The notes beneath the pieces were generated by a model, which saw nothing but the letters and a program-made list of their open reading frames with translations, ran no database searches and was not told the origin of the DNA. Position numbers and translations under genes: made by a program. Shown here piece by piece: positions 1-12,417 of a stretch of 64,000 nucleotides of DNA. Position 1 is the stretch's first letter; each line of letters begins with the position of its first letter. Source of the stretch: Metellina segmentata (Eukaryota > Arthropoda > Arachnida > Araneae > Tetragnathidae); the NCBI GenBank assembly GCA_947359465.1, contig OX375874.1, positions 103,047,441 to 103,111,440 on the forward strand. Direction: 5' to 3'.

Positions 1-630
1 TATGCCATGTAACGCACATATTCATGAAAATTTTCAAAATTTGTGCAGATTATTCACAAAAGCAGCTATAAATCAAAGAATATACTATATTATTTAAAAA
101 TTTTAGTTGATATCATAGTTAATAGTATTTAAAATGCATGTACAAAATTTCTAGTAAAAATATTAAAAATTGTGGAAGTTATTGTAAAAACGGTGGTAAC
201 TATTTTGTAAAATTATCATTTGCGAGAAAATGCATTTAAAGTTTTTGCTACAAAAGAAATTATATTTTTACAAAGTAATATACAGGGTAATTACATAGGT
301 ATCCTTATAAACGGTTAAAAGTAGCTCGGGTAATTTCTGCCATTGTGATATAATATATTATTGTGATATATATTGTGATATAATACAGAAGAATGAAACT
401 CGATTTTTCCTTTAACGTCCGGTTTCGAATTGACACTTCCGGTTTTATTCGACTGCTATCACTTTGCGTTTAAATAACGATATCTTTGGTTCTAAATGTC
501 GTATAATTAAAAATGAAACAGTTTTGGAAACGTTAAAATGCAGGCAATAATAGTACGTAATAAAAAAAAATTTAGAATTTTCGTCGAAATTCGCTATTTT
601 AAGGTAGGCGGACCCCTTAATGGTAGAAAT
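1..630. other. AT-rich non-coding flank
   Basis: No gene is visible. There is a short local repetition of TATTGTGATATA between about 350 and 385, and an ACAGGGTAATTACATAGG motif near 281 that resembles a worn transposon end. No partner end was found. Confidence 0.4.
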
Positions 631-759
631 AAATGCGGAACCCCATTTTGTTCACAACCCAAACATACACAGATTCCCAACCTTCAGAAATACGTCCACA
701 AAGTCAATTAGGACCTACATATTTCTACCCGTCATTTATTGAAAGAAAGATATATTCAA

Positions 760-1151
760 CTAGCCACTACGTGGGTAGCACGGCGTTGGCCGTGACAGTC
801 CTTTTCGTGGGGTCAGGTGTGATCACTGCTCTCTGTCGATAGCCAACCCACGATGATTGCTAGGTATTCCCATTTGGTTTGCTTCGCAAACTAACGATAC
901 AGGCAACGCCGTGGTGGCCTCGTTCTTCAATGACGTCACGTTCCGGAGAGAAGAAGGAAAGGTGAAAAAAAACTAATAAATGAATTAAAAATTGTGCTAG
1001 ATTAAATTTTAAAATTCGGGTGTGACGCAAAAATCGCAAAAAAAATAATACTACCTGTGTGCCAGATTCCATTATTGTAAGTGCCATAGATTCTTCATTA
1101 CAGTGAGTACAGATGCACAGATTGAGAAACACTTCCTTTTAGAATAGTTGA
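760..1151 (-). mobile_element. Short Helitron-like element
   Basis: The 3' end on the minus strand is a small hairpin (CCAC-GTAG-TGG) followed by CTAG at 760-763 and a flanking T. The 5' end is near 1151 (TCAACTATTC). The interior shares blocks, in the same order, with the better-preserved copy at 32786-33297: a TGACGTCA-containing block, the TTTGGTTTGCTTCGCAAAC hairpin and a GGCACACAGGTAGT-like block. It is non-autonomous, with no Rep/helicase coding. The 5' end is less certain than the 3' end. Confidence 0.5.
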
Positions 1152-2200
1152 TGTACGTTTCCTGTACTTAATCAGCAAAAGGCGATTCTGTGATTGATTA
1201 TCTTTAAGCAGATGGTTCAGTACTTCAAATTTGATAACTGTTGAAAATGGGAATTAAATTTAATGAATATAGAGTAAATGGTGTTATATAAAGATCATAT
1301 AGCTGTTATAAACAGATTACAACTATAAATCTGTAACTTCATTAACGTAATGCATATAAAGATACGCATTTCAGTGATTGAAAAAAATTATGTGTACAAA
1401 ATTCTTATTCAAAATCTTAATTCATAATCTAATCTAGGAGAACACTAGGATAATTTTAAATAAAGAAACAAAACAAACAAACGTAAAATTTTTTCTTGGG
1501 GTGGAGCCTTGAAAAAAAGAAGAAAATTGGGATTGATATCTAAGGTTGCCAGAGTATCCCTTTTAAAGAGAACATGTCCTCATTTTCCGCTCGGATCTTT
1601 TTTACACTCCCTTTATTAAGTCAGATCTTTTTTTTTTGCCCTCTTTTTTTCGGTAGTTCGCTTTTTGTTCTCTTTGTTAAGCATTCAGGATTGCGTTAAA
1701 AATAAATTTCACGTTTCAAACATTACGTGCAAATATTAGGATATTCACACTGTCTACTATATCGTTATGTAAACCACAGCTACTCAAATACGTACTAGAT
1801 ATAGTACATTGTACGAAAATTGTACGTATTAAAACGCATCATCCTATAATATGTTAATACATAGAAAGTTCAATTTCTAGTGCATATTGAACACCATGTT
1901 AAAACGTCTCATTATGCGATCATATAGATAACCAAAGAGAATTCGTATTAGAATAATAAGAGAATTAGAAATCTTGTTCTTATTTTATGAGAAAAAAATA
2001 AATGGTCAGTGTTTTTACTTATAAAATCGTTCTCGCATTTACTAATTGTTTTCAAAATGCGTTAGTAATATGTTTAGAAGATTTTCTTTCAGTTAGTGGT
2101 TAATATTCCAAGATTCGTTAAAGATTATTCTTTTTCTTGGATACCTAACAATTATATGTGATTTTCGTGTACTCTTTTTGTCTACTTTTTTTTTTAATAA
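1152..2200. other. Unassigned AT-rich interval
   Basis: No coding potential is convincing. A pyrimidine-rich stretch with T-runs lies at about 1600-1680. Nothing else is recognised. Confidence 0.4.
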
Positions 2201-3696
2201 CTAGTCGGCTCCGCCTTATACTCGCTTACGCTCGCCAACCCCCGGGGATAGCTACGCAATCACATTTGGTTTGCTTCGCAAACCAACACTTCTTTTACAT
2301 ATGCCATTTGGTTTGCTTCGCAAACCAGCATTCCTTTCGCAGAGTGAAACTATCTGAATAATTCGTATTAACATGATTTCACTTTCCGGTCCATGACGTC
2401 ACAGCGAGAGCTTCGCCCCCTGCTCGCCGACCCCCTGGGATTGCTACGCAACCCCGTTTGGTTTGTTTCGCAAACCAATACCTCTTTCGCAAGTGATTTC
2501 ACTTTTTTTTTACTTAACTCTTAATGCACCCTAAACTAATAGCCTCATGAGTAAAAAACCTTCTGCATCTTGTTCCCTGTACAATTTTAAGTAAACCGTG
2601 TTAATCTCCAAACTTTACGATCTGTACTTTGTACTTTCTCGGTAAACCGTTTCTCGGAAATCGTTTTTATGGCAATTGTTGCTTCGATAAATTTGATATC
2701 TGGTAAACCCGATAGTCAAAAATACAATCCTCATATGTTCCGCGAATTTGCTCTGCGAAATAAAAAATACGAAATTTGTGTCACCAACTTTTGATTGCAT
2801 CGAATTTATTTATGAACCAATTTTAAAAATAACTGTACCGTAAGAAAGAGTACATTCTGAGGTATACTGCGATATTTTCAAAATTAAAAACTAATAGTTA
2901 TACGACATAGATTTGACAGTTTTAGTTTTGTATCGGAAATTACGATCTGAAAGTTCCGAAAATTGTATGACCCACTTTTAATTGCATCGATTTTATTTAT
3001 TAACCAATTTGAAAAATAATTGTACCATAAGAAAGAGGTAATGTAATGTATTCAGTGATGATCTCAAATTTAACAAATAACGGTTTTTGCTGTAGATATA
3101 ACGGTTGTAACAAAAAATAGCGAAAATATCCAAAGATTCCGAATTTTGTATGACCAACTTTTGATCGCATCCAATTTAATTATTAACCGATTTCAAAAAT
3201 AATAGCACCGTAAGAAAGAGTACATTCTGAGGTATACTGCGGTATTTTAAAAATTAAAAACTAATAGTAATAAAATATAGATACGGTAATTTTAGTAAAA
3301 AAATAACGAAAATGTCCCGATTTTTCCTGAATTTCAAAAAAATATTATCAAGAACCAAATTGAAATTTAAAAAAAAACTCGACGAGCTGCAAAAATTTAC
3401 GTTCAGAGGTACTCTTAAAAAAAACTCACGGCTGAAGACTGAAAATTTGTATGTGTTTTGCTCACTCGCGGAAGAAATTTCGCTTCTTCAATTTTAACAC
3501 TTAAGAAATCCTAAACTAATAGTCGCATCGGAAAAAAATCTTAATTATTTTCCAGGGAATACAATTAAGAACAAACCATGTTAATTTCGTTTTTTTCCGA
3601 TCAGTACTTTCTCGGGAAACCGTGTAAGAATCGACCTAAACAACACAGTTTTCAATCATGCGGCGGCGGTGGTAACTTTTTTTTAATATAGAGAGA
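2201..3696 (-). mobile_element. Helitron-like non-autonomous element
   Basis: Read on the minus strand, it starts TCTCTCTATATTAAAAAAAA (3696 downward, preceded by A) and ends GGCGGAGCCGACTAG (2201, followed by T). This fits the A|TC...CTAG|T rule of Helitrons. Three copies of TTTGGTTTGCTTCGCAAACC, which can form a hairpin, sit near the 3' end (about 2265, 2307, 2457). The middle is a set of diverged tandem units, which is common in non-autonomous Helitrons. No transposase is visible, so the assignment rests on the termini and relatives in the window. Confidence 0.5.
2570..3560. repeat. Diverged tandem units inside the Helitron-like element
   Basis: At least three diverged copies of a segment containing CCGTAAGAAAGAGTACATTC and AATTAAAAACTAATAGT recur, roughly 190-230 bp apart (about 2835, 3027, 3208). 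A related edge sequence, CCTAAACTAATAG, occurs at both sides (2530 and 3510). Short open frames here are by-products of the repeat. Confidence 0.6.
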
Positions 3697-4237
3697 TTTT
3701 ACCAAATGTTCTCTCTTCTAATATCCATCTTCTAGAAACCCTAAGTGATATCTTTTTTCCTTGATGTAGGCTGAGGTGGTTATAAGGACATCGTCTTTTG
3801 GTGCCTGAAAAAAATCAAAGATCGTCACATCCTGCTACCTCCCAGCAGATTACCATCATCAGATGCAGCCCCAGAATAAACCAGACTGTCTCAGTTTAGC
3901 ACTCTCATTTAAGTCACCACGGTTTTATCATTGATCTCGTGTATAAACCAATGACCTGACATTCCTTAACTGCGGCATTCCTGTTCATTATTACTAAAAC
4001 AATAAATGTATACAGCCTTGTGTTCCATTTCTCAATGAAAATGCAAAATTGCATTGATGTAAATATATAATTATATTTACCTTTATTTTCTTATTAGATC
4101 ATTCACAACATTTTGAAATCATTCATCAGCTACGTTTTATAACCTAGAATGAACAATAGTATTTCTGCTACGAAACTTCTAGTTAGTCTTACATAGATTA
4201 TAGCTGCATTACTTATAAATGTTCAGGTATAGAGATA
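3697..4237. other. Unassigned interval
   Basis: No gene, RNA or repeat is recognised here. Confidence 0.4.
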
Positions 4238-4310
4238 GGTATTTTAACTAACGTCGTACTGAGAGCAACACAAATGGGCTATTGACGACGGTCCGGGATC
4301 AATCCCCAAG
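4238..4310 (-). repeat. SINE tail fragment
   Basis: Carries the shared SINE 3' module (ACTAACGTCGTAC, GGGCTATTGACGACGGTCC). The rest of the element is missing. Confidence 0.7.
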
Positions 4311-4835
4311 AATACTAAATGTTCAGGAAGGTCACGATTTATGCGTAAAAGGTGATGATACAGTTTGTTTCGTTTACACAAAATATATTTTATTAAATAC
4401 ACTTTGAAATGAATTATATTCCAAACTTTTCACATTTTCCCTGTGTTCAAATTTAGAAATAAGAGAACGGAAAATACATTTGATCAAAACCATATTATGA
4501 AACGACAGAGATTTATATATATTACAAAATAGAAGTAATATTAGTTTACACTAATCAAAAATCTCGCAATGCTCAGAATAAAGACGGTTTAATACTTCCC
4601 ACTGTGCAACTTATAATATATGACAATGGTTGCACCTCAAGAGTGTCTTGAATTTTCTTTTATATCATTAACTTCGTTATATCATTACTTCTTACTTTTA
4701 TATCATTAAGGAACCCTTATGAGACCAACTGGAAAATTCAAGACTCTTAGTGACTAATTATTTTATTTGAGAAAAACAAGTTCTGAAGATCGGGCTTGTA
4801 GATATGGATAAAATGAGATCGATAGATAAATATTT

Positions 4836-5140
4836 TTAATTAACCTCGTAGTGCAGCAACACACACAATGGGCTATTGGCTACGGTCCGTAATCAGTCCC
4901 AAAGGAAAAGAGTCGAGAGCAACGACCCGTAATTTTGGAACACAGTCAGATTACGAGGCAATACATGAGCCGGCAACCCATTCGCCAAACACTACGCTAA
5001 CGTCAAAACATTTGATACCACTCAGGTTTAACGTGCTCCAACCCCCTACAAAGACAACCCCTTACATTTGGATGGATTTGAACTCACAACCATCCGATTG
5101 TTAATCCATTACTTTCCCGACCAGGCTACCACAACCGCTA
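4836..5140 (-). repeat. tRNA-derived SINE, head type B
   Basis: A nearly full copy on the minus strand. The tail TTAATTAACCTCG is at the left. The body has the GATGACGAGG-type block, and the tRNA-like head is at the right with a B-box-like GGATTTGAACTC (complement). Open frames across it are not genes. Confidence 0.8.
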
Positions 5141-5218
5141 ATTACTTTTTTAAATATTTTAAATAATTTATATAAATTTCAATAATAAATAAAGATGCAG
5201 TGATTGGTAAGTAAAAAC

Positions 5219-5500
5219 TTTAATTACCGTCACACTGGAGCAGCACAAAAGGCTAATGACGAGGAGCGGAATCAATTTCGAAGGGAAAGTTCCGAGAACC
5301 TGGCTATTTTGAACCGCGGTCAGATGTAGAGGTCAACACATGAGCTGACACCACACTCTCAAACTTCCACAACACGCCCGTGTGCGGTCATTTGAGGCCT
5401 CGACAGATTTAAGGTGCTCCAGCCCCCCTTTGTAGACGACGATCTTGAGTTGGATTCGAACTCGCAACCTTCGGGTTCCAAAACCGTTACTTAAAGCGAT
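5219..5500 (-). repeat. tRNA-derived SINE, head type B, truncated head
   Basis: Same layout as the copy just to the left. The head contains GGATTCGAACTCGCAACC (complement of an internal B-box). The A-box side is lost. Confidence 0.8.
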
Positions 5501-5692
5501 CCAAAATGTGAACGCAGTAACAAGTAAAATAATTTCGTCACATGAAAGTTGCAAAGACGTGGAAAAAAAAGTAAGGGATAAGTTTGTTTGGGGGTAATAT
5601 AGTAGGCCGGGTGCTTCTTACACAGATTTCTCAATAGGTCTGTTATAAAATATTAAAAGCTTGAACTCTTCAAAGAGGCTGACTTTGAAATA

Positions 5693-6283
5693 CACTACCC
5701 TACAATAATGGACCGAACAACAAGATGCGATGGTATAAAGGAAATAATACATGCTTCAAAAGGAGGATTGTCCAACCCGTGCTTCAATTACATTAGTAAC
5801 TCTTCTGGACATACTTTCAACAAGGTTTTGTTACACATCTATGGATATTTGCGTCCATTCTTGCTTCAAGAATGTCGCCTGCTCAGCTGTAGATTGGCTC
5901 CCCGGTCCGTATGCGTCACTCTAACTCAGCCCACAAATGTTCTATTTGGTTTAGGTCGGGACTCTGAGCAAGTACTCGTAGTCTGAGAAAGTACTCGTTA
6001 GGTCGGGAAGACGTTTTACATCCATATATTGATACCACTGCTTCACAGAAGCTACAACATGACATGGAGCATTGTCGTTCTGGAAGTAACATTCATCCAT
6101 TCCATAGAATTGCCAGAGTGTAGGAAGAACCTGATTGTCCAAATTGTTCATGTAGGAGTCAGCGTTCAATTGACAAGGAACAACATGCAAAAGTCCCAGG
6201 CCATACCACTAAAACCACCTCCAAACAAGTAGTCAGATTTTATGCAAATCCGCTGGCGTCCGGTACATTATTGTAGGGTAGTG
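5693..6283 (-). mobile_element. Internally deleted Tc1/mariner element
   Basis: Terminal inverted repeats starting CACTACCCTACAATAATGG are present at both ends, and the element is flanked by TA duplications (5691-5692, 6284-6285). The minus strand keeps only the C-terminal catalytic part of a Tc1-like transposase (6190-5951, with NNLDNQVLPTLW and CYFQNDNAPCHV). The N-terminal DNA-binding part and the first catalytic Asp are absent, so this copy cannot mobilise itself. Three more copies with the same architecture lie in the window. Confidence 0.88.
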
Positions 6284-6285
6284 TA

Positions 6286-7644
6286 TATATATTCCACATT
6301 CTTTATCCACATTTCAATAATTATTCTAAAACATTGTTTTCAAAAAGGCCCCTGAAACACTTTATGCTAAACATGACAACGGTATTTTCTGAGTTTCGCA
6401 TATCGTATTATTCAAAGCATGCAGGGAAGCCAGATTTTTCATTTCCCCAAAATCTAGTTATCCGTCATATCACAACTCACCCCCTAGTTGAAACATTTTA
6501 TTCTTCTTCGCTTCTTACGTCAAAAACTATTTACTTTCGTCTAGTTGCAGCTTAGGGAAATGAAATAAATTTATTTTTCTCTCTCCAAAATCTCCGTCCT
6601 TTTGTTACGTCTCCTTTTTTTTAGTCCAGAAACTAAAAACGGGAAACGAGATTTCGGTCTTTATTCAGAACTCCGTAAACAAAGCAATTCGAAGGGTCTT
6701 CGAAGCCCAGTCCCGTCTCTCTCTGGGCATGGGATCAGTCCCTCGCAAATGAGCTTTCTGGGACATTTTTTTCTTCTTCCAGTTTGTTGTTCTTGTCCTT
6801 ACTTTTGTCCTTAGCGTTTCATTTTTGCAGCTGAAAAGACCAACGGTTCATCGAGCAGCTTTTTTCCATTATTTGTTTTGCAGTTCCCACCAAATTTCGT
6901 CCCGGACACATATCTTTGGAAGAAGGAATCCCATTCCAATGCAAATTTCCCATTATACCGTCGCACGGTTAACGGGCCGTTGACAGCAGCGCCACCTGAT
7001 CGCTTTGTTTGGAACTATTCCCTCCTCTTCTTTTTTGTGTTGTTTTTCGTTTATAATGGTCGGGTATGTGTGCTTCGGTGAATAATTACTTCAACCAAGG
7101 ACAATTAAAAACAGATCGATTTCCGGAAATTAAATCGCTACTGAAAATTTATGTATAATGAAGTGCGTTGTGCATATGTGTTTTTTAGTGGTGAACTTAA
7201 AACTGGGTATTTTTAAACAGGAAATATATATACTGTTTTTATAATGAAGCCGTGATTGTTTTTTATTATTTGAGACTAGAAATTTCCATTATAAAGTAGT
7301 TGGGGGAAAATCCTTTTTAATTTATTGGAGGTAATTGGATATTTGTTCCGGTTTTTAAAGATATTTAAACATTTATTTCATAATTTTGAATGACTTTTTT
7401 TTTAGATGAGTTTGTAGAATTTGTCTTGGATCGCGCGCGCGGATCTGCATCTTAGAATGGGTGTTGCCGTGGTTAGAATGGGGTGGATGCTTGGCCGTAT
7501 TTAAATCGTATGTTCTGATCGAATTAGCCTTCAGGAAGCAAAACCTTACTGTGGAGGACTAAAATTCAGAATTAGTAAAGATTAACCAGTGATGTCATTT
7601 TCCATTAACTATTAAAAATTACGAAAATAGTAAAACGTATAATA
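6286..7644. other. Unassigned interval with a GC-richer patch
   Basis: Between about 6600 and 7080 the composition is less AT-rich than the surroundings and two open frames of 67-70 codons occur. Neither has a recognisable domain or clear splice sites. A short CGCGCGCG run lies near 7433. It could be an unrecognised exon or regulatory patch; I do not assign it. Confidence 0.35.
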
Positions 7645-7761
7645 TACGCTACCCTACAATAATGGACCGGACCCCAGAGGATTTTCATAAAATCCGATTA
7701 CTTGTTTTGGGGTGTTTTTCGTGGTATGGCCTGGGACCTTTGATCAATTCACCCTGATCAA

Positions 7762-8028
7762 TTGAACGCCGACGCCTACATGAACATTTTGGACAATCAG
7801 GTTCTTCCTACGCTCTGGCACTGTTATGGAATGGACGAATGTTACTTCCAGAACGAAAACATTCCATATCATGTTGCAGCTTCTGTCAAGCAGTGGTATC
7901 AAGATATGGATGTAAAACGTGTTCACTGGCCAGCTCATAGTCCCGACCTAATCCCCATAGAACATTTGTGGAACGAGTTAGAGCGACGCTTACGGACCAG
8001 GAAACCACGTTCCGAAATCTACAGCTGA
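7762..8028 (+). pseudogene. Tc1-like transposase C-terminal fragment
   Basis: Encodes the C-terminal half of a DDE transposase of the Tc1 group. The second catalytic Asp block reads CYFQNENIPYHV, with the canonical Asp changed to Glu. The third acidic block reads WPAHSPDLIPIEHLWNE. The HTH domains and first catalytic Asp are missing. It ends shortly before the hAT insertion. It is a fossil, not a working gene. Confidence 0.85.
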
Positions 8029-8155
8029 GCTAGCGACATTCTTACAGCAGGAATAAACACAAATACCCAAAACTGTCTATCAAAACCTTGTAGAAAGTAT
8101 GCCCAGAAGGGTTCCTAGTACAATTGCAGCACGTTGGGGACATTATCTATTAAAG

Positions 8156-8737
8156 CAGGGCTCGAAATACCCGGGTGCACAGGTGAACTGTGCACCTGAA
8201 AATAAAATTGTGCACCTCATTTTCCCCTCTATGTGCACGCAGTGCACCTATCGTTAAAAAAAAGTGGAGAAGCATATTTTATGTTATTTTGATGTCTGAA
8301 CAAAATATTAGTATCGACCTCTCTCGCTCTAAAGGAACGTAATTAAAATTCCTAAATACACACTATGCAAAAACTTTAATCCAGAAAATACTATGTTGCA
8401 ATGAAGGAAAAATACAAAAGAAATGGTGGACACTAAACCTTATGGGTAAAGATCTGCCAAAACCGTAGACGTTTGCGATTGCCCACCAATGTCTGTAGAT
8501 GACTGAATACTTGTAAATAATAATTTCGCAAAAAAAAAAATTGTTTAAATATTTTTATTTACTATCTCCTTGTAACATATCCAAACATACCCAAATAATA
8601 AAGTAGTTTACATTACATGAATGCTCTTACATTACGTTTTTTTTTTAAATATGCACCTAAAATATAATCTGTGCACCTAATTTAAAAACTTAGGTGCCCA
8701 AGGTGCACCTGTGTTAAAAAATCTATTTCGAGGCCTG
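8156..8737. mobile_element. Non-autonomous hAT element
   Basis: Ends CAGGGCTCGAAATA and TATTTCGAGGCCTG are inverted with one mismatch. The 8-bp flanks TATTAAAG and TATTAAAA are a target duplication with one change. CAGGG-type ends plus 8-bp duplications are the hAT signature. The termini carry repeated GTGCACCT motifs facing each other. There is no transposase coding. Confidence 0.88.
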
Positions 8738-8861
8738 TATTAAAACATGTATTATTTCCCTGATACCATCACATCTTGCTATCAGGTCCATTATTTTGAA
8801 AAGTGTCGTACTACTATACTTACTTAAATATGTGCTAGGTAGGCATGCAGGTATTTAATAA

Positions 8862-8976
8862 GCGTGTCTCTGGAGCAGCACAACGGGCTAATTAAATATC
8901 TAGATCTTGAATATTGTATCTTCTATCTTCTTAAAATTCCAATAACCCGTTGTGTTACTCCAGAGCGATGTTAATT
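8862..8976. repeat. Two SINE tail fragments facing each other
   Basis: A tail fragment at 8862-8895 (minus) and another at 8940-8976 (plus) share GAGCAGCACAACGGG and its complement, giving a potential stem separated by about 45 bp. Confidence 0.6.
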
Positions 8977-9051
8977 AGATATTAGTACTTCCTCCTTAAA
9001 ATTCTTAAAAGTATATGTTTCATTTTAGGTGTCAATATTACTTATGATAAC

Positions 9052-9700
9052 TAGGGCAACTTTTTTGTTGCAGTAAAAATGGGAAAAGTTGCATTTATCA
9101 TTCCTTAAAGTTGCATTTACTTTTGATACACTAAAATCTAAAATAAATTATTCATAAAAAATGAAAAATTTCAAAATGCATTGATAATTTTAGTCGTGTA
9201 CAACAATATTATAATACATCATTAAATACAGAAGATCCTTGGCCAGTAATTTCTTTAACATTGAAAAACTGCGTTCAACAGAGACTGATGTTGCCTGATC
9301 ATTTCGAGAAAGTGCAGCAAAAACCGTCAAAAGAGTGCCAATCAATGTGTTAGAGTACTTCTTGCCATTTATTTCCTTTCGTCTCTGTTAGGACGAACAT
9401 CTTCTTTCCATGAACGTTTTGTTTGATCCTCAGTACTTCGACGTTCGCACACGTGACATACACACGTGATCAAAAGGTTGATTCAGAGGGCAAAAAATGA
9501 AATAGTAATTTTATATTAATTAATTTTAAGCTTAATTTTAAAAAGTTGCAGGAGGTTGATTCATTCAAAAAGTTTCATTTATGTTGCAGTTATAACTCAC
9601 TTACAATACACCCCATGTAGGAGACATTTAGGTTTTAGTGGTTTACATGCAGCGTAGAACGTGTGGTAAAAAGTTGCATTTGCTGCAAAAATTTGCCCTA
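9052..9700 (-). mobile_element. hAT element with exact 8-bp target duplication
   Basis: Perfect 8-bp direct repeats ATGATAAC flank the element (9044-9051, 9701-9708). The ends are TAGGGCAACTTTTTTG and CAAAAATTTGCCCTA, inverted and imperfect. Several GTTGCATTT motifs recur near both ends. The minus strand keeps a remnant of the hAT dimerisation domain at about 9310-9205 (SVERSFSMLKKLLAKD). Most of the transposase is deleted, so it is non-autonomous. Confidence 0.9.
9205..9310 (-). pseudogene. hAT transposase dimerisation-domain remnant
   Basis: The minus-strand translation contains SVERSFSMLKKLLAKDLLYL, the conserved hAT C-terminal dimerisation motif. Upstream zinc-finger and catalytic portions are absent. 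Confidence 0.8.
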
Positions 9701-9708
9701 ATGATAAC

Positions 9709-10812
9709 CCTTACCCTGTATGTCAATCTCTATTTCAAACAGCCGTGTATTAAATTTTTGCTTTCATCCAGTCATTGTTATGCAGTACATCAAATTATAA
9801 ATCCCATTCCATGACCATGACCTGTCACATATTTTACATACTCCTCACAATAATTGCAACTAATGCAAGCAGATTAAGTATTCCTATCCAGTCCCATCCC
9901 TTAAGCAACTTTAGCCTACTTAGTCAGAAATGTTAATTCAGGGTATTTAATCCTCTTCGTTCTTAGGATTATAAGTATGGACTCATGATAGGAACTTATA
10001 TTGAAAGCAGACGCATTAAATGCGAAGTACTTGGATTTAATTATCATAATCATCCCGCTTACTACATGCTAATTGCTTTAGAAAATATGCTAAGATAAGT
10101 CCTCTTGAATATTTTGGCCCGTGTTTTATGGCTTATAGATTCACTTCTAAGTAGTTAAATGTTTTGAAATTCTGTTTAGAGTAGAAAGATGCCTAAATAT
10201 ATGAAAAAGAGATCCAAAGAAAGATTTTTCTTTTGAAAGAAGTACTTTCCTCTTACATAGCGTATTTACAAGGATCTCATTTCTATTTGTTTTATGACAA
10301 TGACGATTAGAGGAAATTTCTGTCAAGCTTAATATAGTTGGGATTATAATGTTTCTGCTGCGATTCGCGTTTCCTGTTCGTATTTTAAGTAACATCTTTG
10401 GCTTTTTTTTTTTTTTTTTTCATAAGATTTCAGAACTTTACCAATAAAAATTTCGAAGAGTAAATTCCGAATTGATGTAAAATAATTGATTGGTCAACAC
10501 TAGTTAAAATGAGACAGAAAAGGTTGCCTCAAACGGCGATAGACTACATTTAAAGGTTACCCTCATTTGTAACAGACTAGAACGTTTGGAGAGAGAAGAA
10601 ATAAGATCTTCGCAGAACCATCTGGTTTTTCTATTTACATTGAAAATCTTTCTCGCTTATAGTTTTTTGTGCTTTTAATATCCAATGAAATTTACTTATG
10701 GGGGAAAAAATTCACGTGAATTAAAGCAAAACAAATACTCGGAAGCAATTGGAATTTTCTTTTAAGAATATATTCAGTTCTCTCAGATATTTGTGGGGGT
10801 TTTTAATTATTC
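9709..10812. other. Unassigned interval
   Basis: No gene recognised. It includes a run of about 18 T at 10403-10420. A minus-strand frame at 10147-10395 lacks domain features and has AT-rich, spacer-like composition. Confidence 0.4.
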
Positions 10813-11211
10813 TTAAGACTGCGGCGCGCTTAGATTGTTTCAAACGTCTCACAGAACGGCTTTTCTCCTGATTCTCCGAGCCCCCATACCTAATTACCTA
10901 ACTTGAGCGATAGAGCCGTGAGTGGCATTTACGACTGACGCTTTCCTTTCATAGTATCGTTTGGCGTGAGAAGAGATATCACCTGACGACTCTCTGCTTT
11001 CCCCAAAGCGTTCACACCTCACGATCGATAGGGTAAGGAGCCAACGAACAAAAGAAGGGGTCCTCTTGAAGGTCAGTCGCTGACAGCTCGTAAATGGTGA
11101 GCGATGCCAGCGGTCACTTAAAAGGAGGATAACATCCACCGCTACCATGTCGCTGGTGTAAGCGATATTTTAGTGGTAACAAAATTCTATCTGCCGCATC
11201 GTAAAGGTTAA
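10813..11211. mobile_element. TTAA-flanked repeat, copy 1
   Basis: A segment of about 390 bp bounded by TTAA at 10813-10816 and 11208-11211. It matches 20579-20974 over nearly its full length, sharing for example CCCATACCTAATTACCTAAC and GTATCGTTTGGCGTGAGAAG. The right TTAA belongs to a SINE tail. TTAA target use is typical of piggyBac-group elements. The ends of copy 2 are similar to each other when inverted (ACCTTTACG versus AACCGTTACG), but no coding sequence is present. Confidence 0.65.
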
Positions 11212-11296
11212 CGCCCCACTGGAGAAACACGACGGATTATTGGCTACAGTCCAGGATCACGCCCGAAGAAAAAGATCCGAGGACGACACCACATGA
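11208..11296 (-). repeat. SINE tail fragment at the satellite edge
   Basis: Tail and body piece of the SINE family (GTTAACGCCCCACTGGAG, AAAGATCCGAGGACGACACC). It runs directly into the first unit of the 93-bp satellite. Confidence 0.75.
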
Positions 11297-12417
11297 TTCT
11301 GCAATTTGTAAATTAAATTCAAAACATTCTAAACTGCATCTTCTTTAGATAAATGTATGTACTTCTTAAATAATCTGTGAAGCACCTCATTCTGCAATTT
11401 GTAAATTAAATTCAAAACATTCTAAACTGCATCTTCTTTAGATAAATGTGTGTACTTCTTAAATAATCTGTGAAGCACCTCATTCTGCAATTTGTAAATT
11501 AAATTCAAAACATTCTAAACTGCATCTTCTTTAGATAAATGTGTGTACTTCTTAAATAATCTGTGAAGCACCTCATTCTGCAATTTGTAAATTAAATTCA
11601 AAACATTCTAAACTGCATCTTCTTTAGATAAATGTGTGTACTTCTTAAATAATCTGTGAAGCACCTCATTCTGCAATTTGTAAATTAAATTCAAAACATT
11701 CTAAACTACATCTTCTTTAGATAAATGTGTGTACTTCTTAAATAATCTGTGAAGCACCTCATTCTGCAATTTGTAAATTAAATTCAAATCATTCTAAACT
11801 GCATCTTCTTTAGATAAATGTGTGTACTTCTTAAATAATCTGTGAAGCACCTCATTCTGCAATTTGTAAATTAAATTCAAAACATTCAAAACTGCATCTT
11901 CTTTAGATAAATGTGTGTACTTCTTAAATAATCTGTGAAGCACCTCATTCTGCAATTTTTAAATTAAATTCAAAACATTCTAAACTGCAGGCTCTTTAGA
12001 TAAATGTGTGTACTTATTAAATAATCTGTGAAGCACCTCATTCTGCAATTAGCAAATTAAATTCAAAACATTCTAAACTGTAGCCTGTTTAGGTGAAGGT
12101 ATGTACTACTTAAATAATCTGTGAAGCATAACACATTCTGTTATAAATTAAATTCAAAACATTTTACACTGTAGCCTGCTAAGATGAAGGTATGTTCTAC
12201 TTAAATAATCTGTGAAGTATATCACATTCTGCACTATAAATTAAACTCTAAACATAATAAACTGCAAACTGTTTATATAAAGGAATGTACTAAAATTATC
12301 TGTGAAGCACATCGTTCTATAGTGTTTAAATTAAATTCAAAACATTCTAAACTGCAGCCTGTTTAGATGAAGGCATGTACTACTAAACTGAATAACATCA
12401 TTCTACAATGCGTAAGT

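Larger units (their letters stand above)
7647..8808 (+). mobile_element. Internally deleted Tc1/mariner element split by an hAT insertion
   Basis: The left end (CGCTACCCTACAATAATGG) follows a TA. The right end is worn but recognisable (GGTCCATTATTTTG, about 8785). The internal sequence matches the 5693-6283 family in the opposite orientation. It is interrupted at 8156-8737 by a separate hAT-type element, so the Tc1 derivative is the older insertion. Confidence 0.82.

Noticed and set aside
633..1132. Small frames at 633-842 and 860-1132 as genes
   Set aside because: They span Helitron-like modules shared with other places in the window; no conserved protein.
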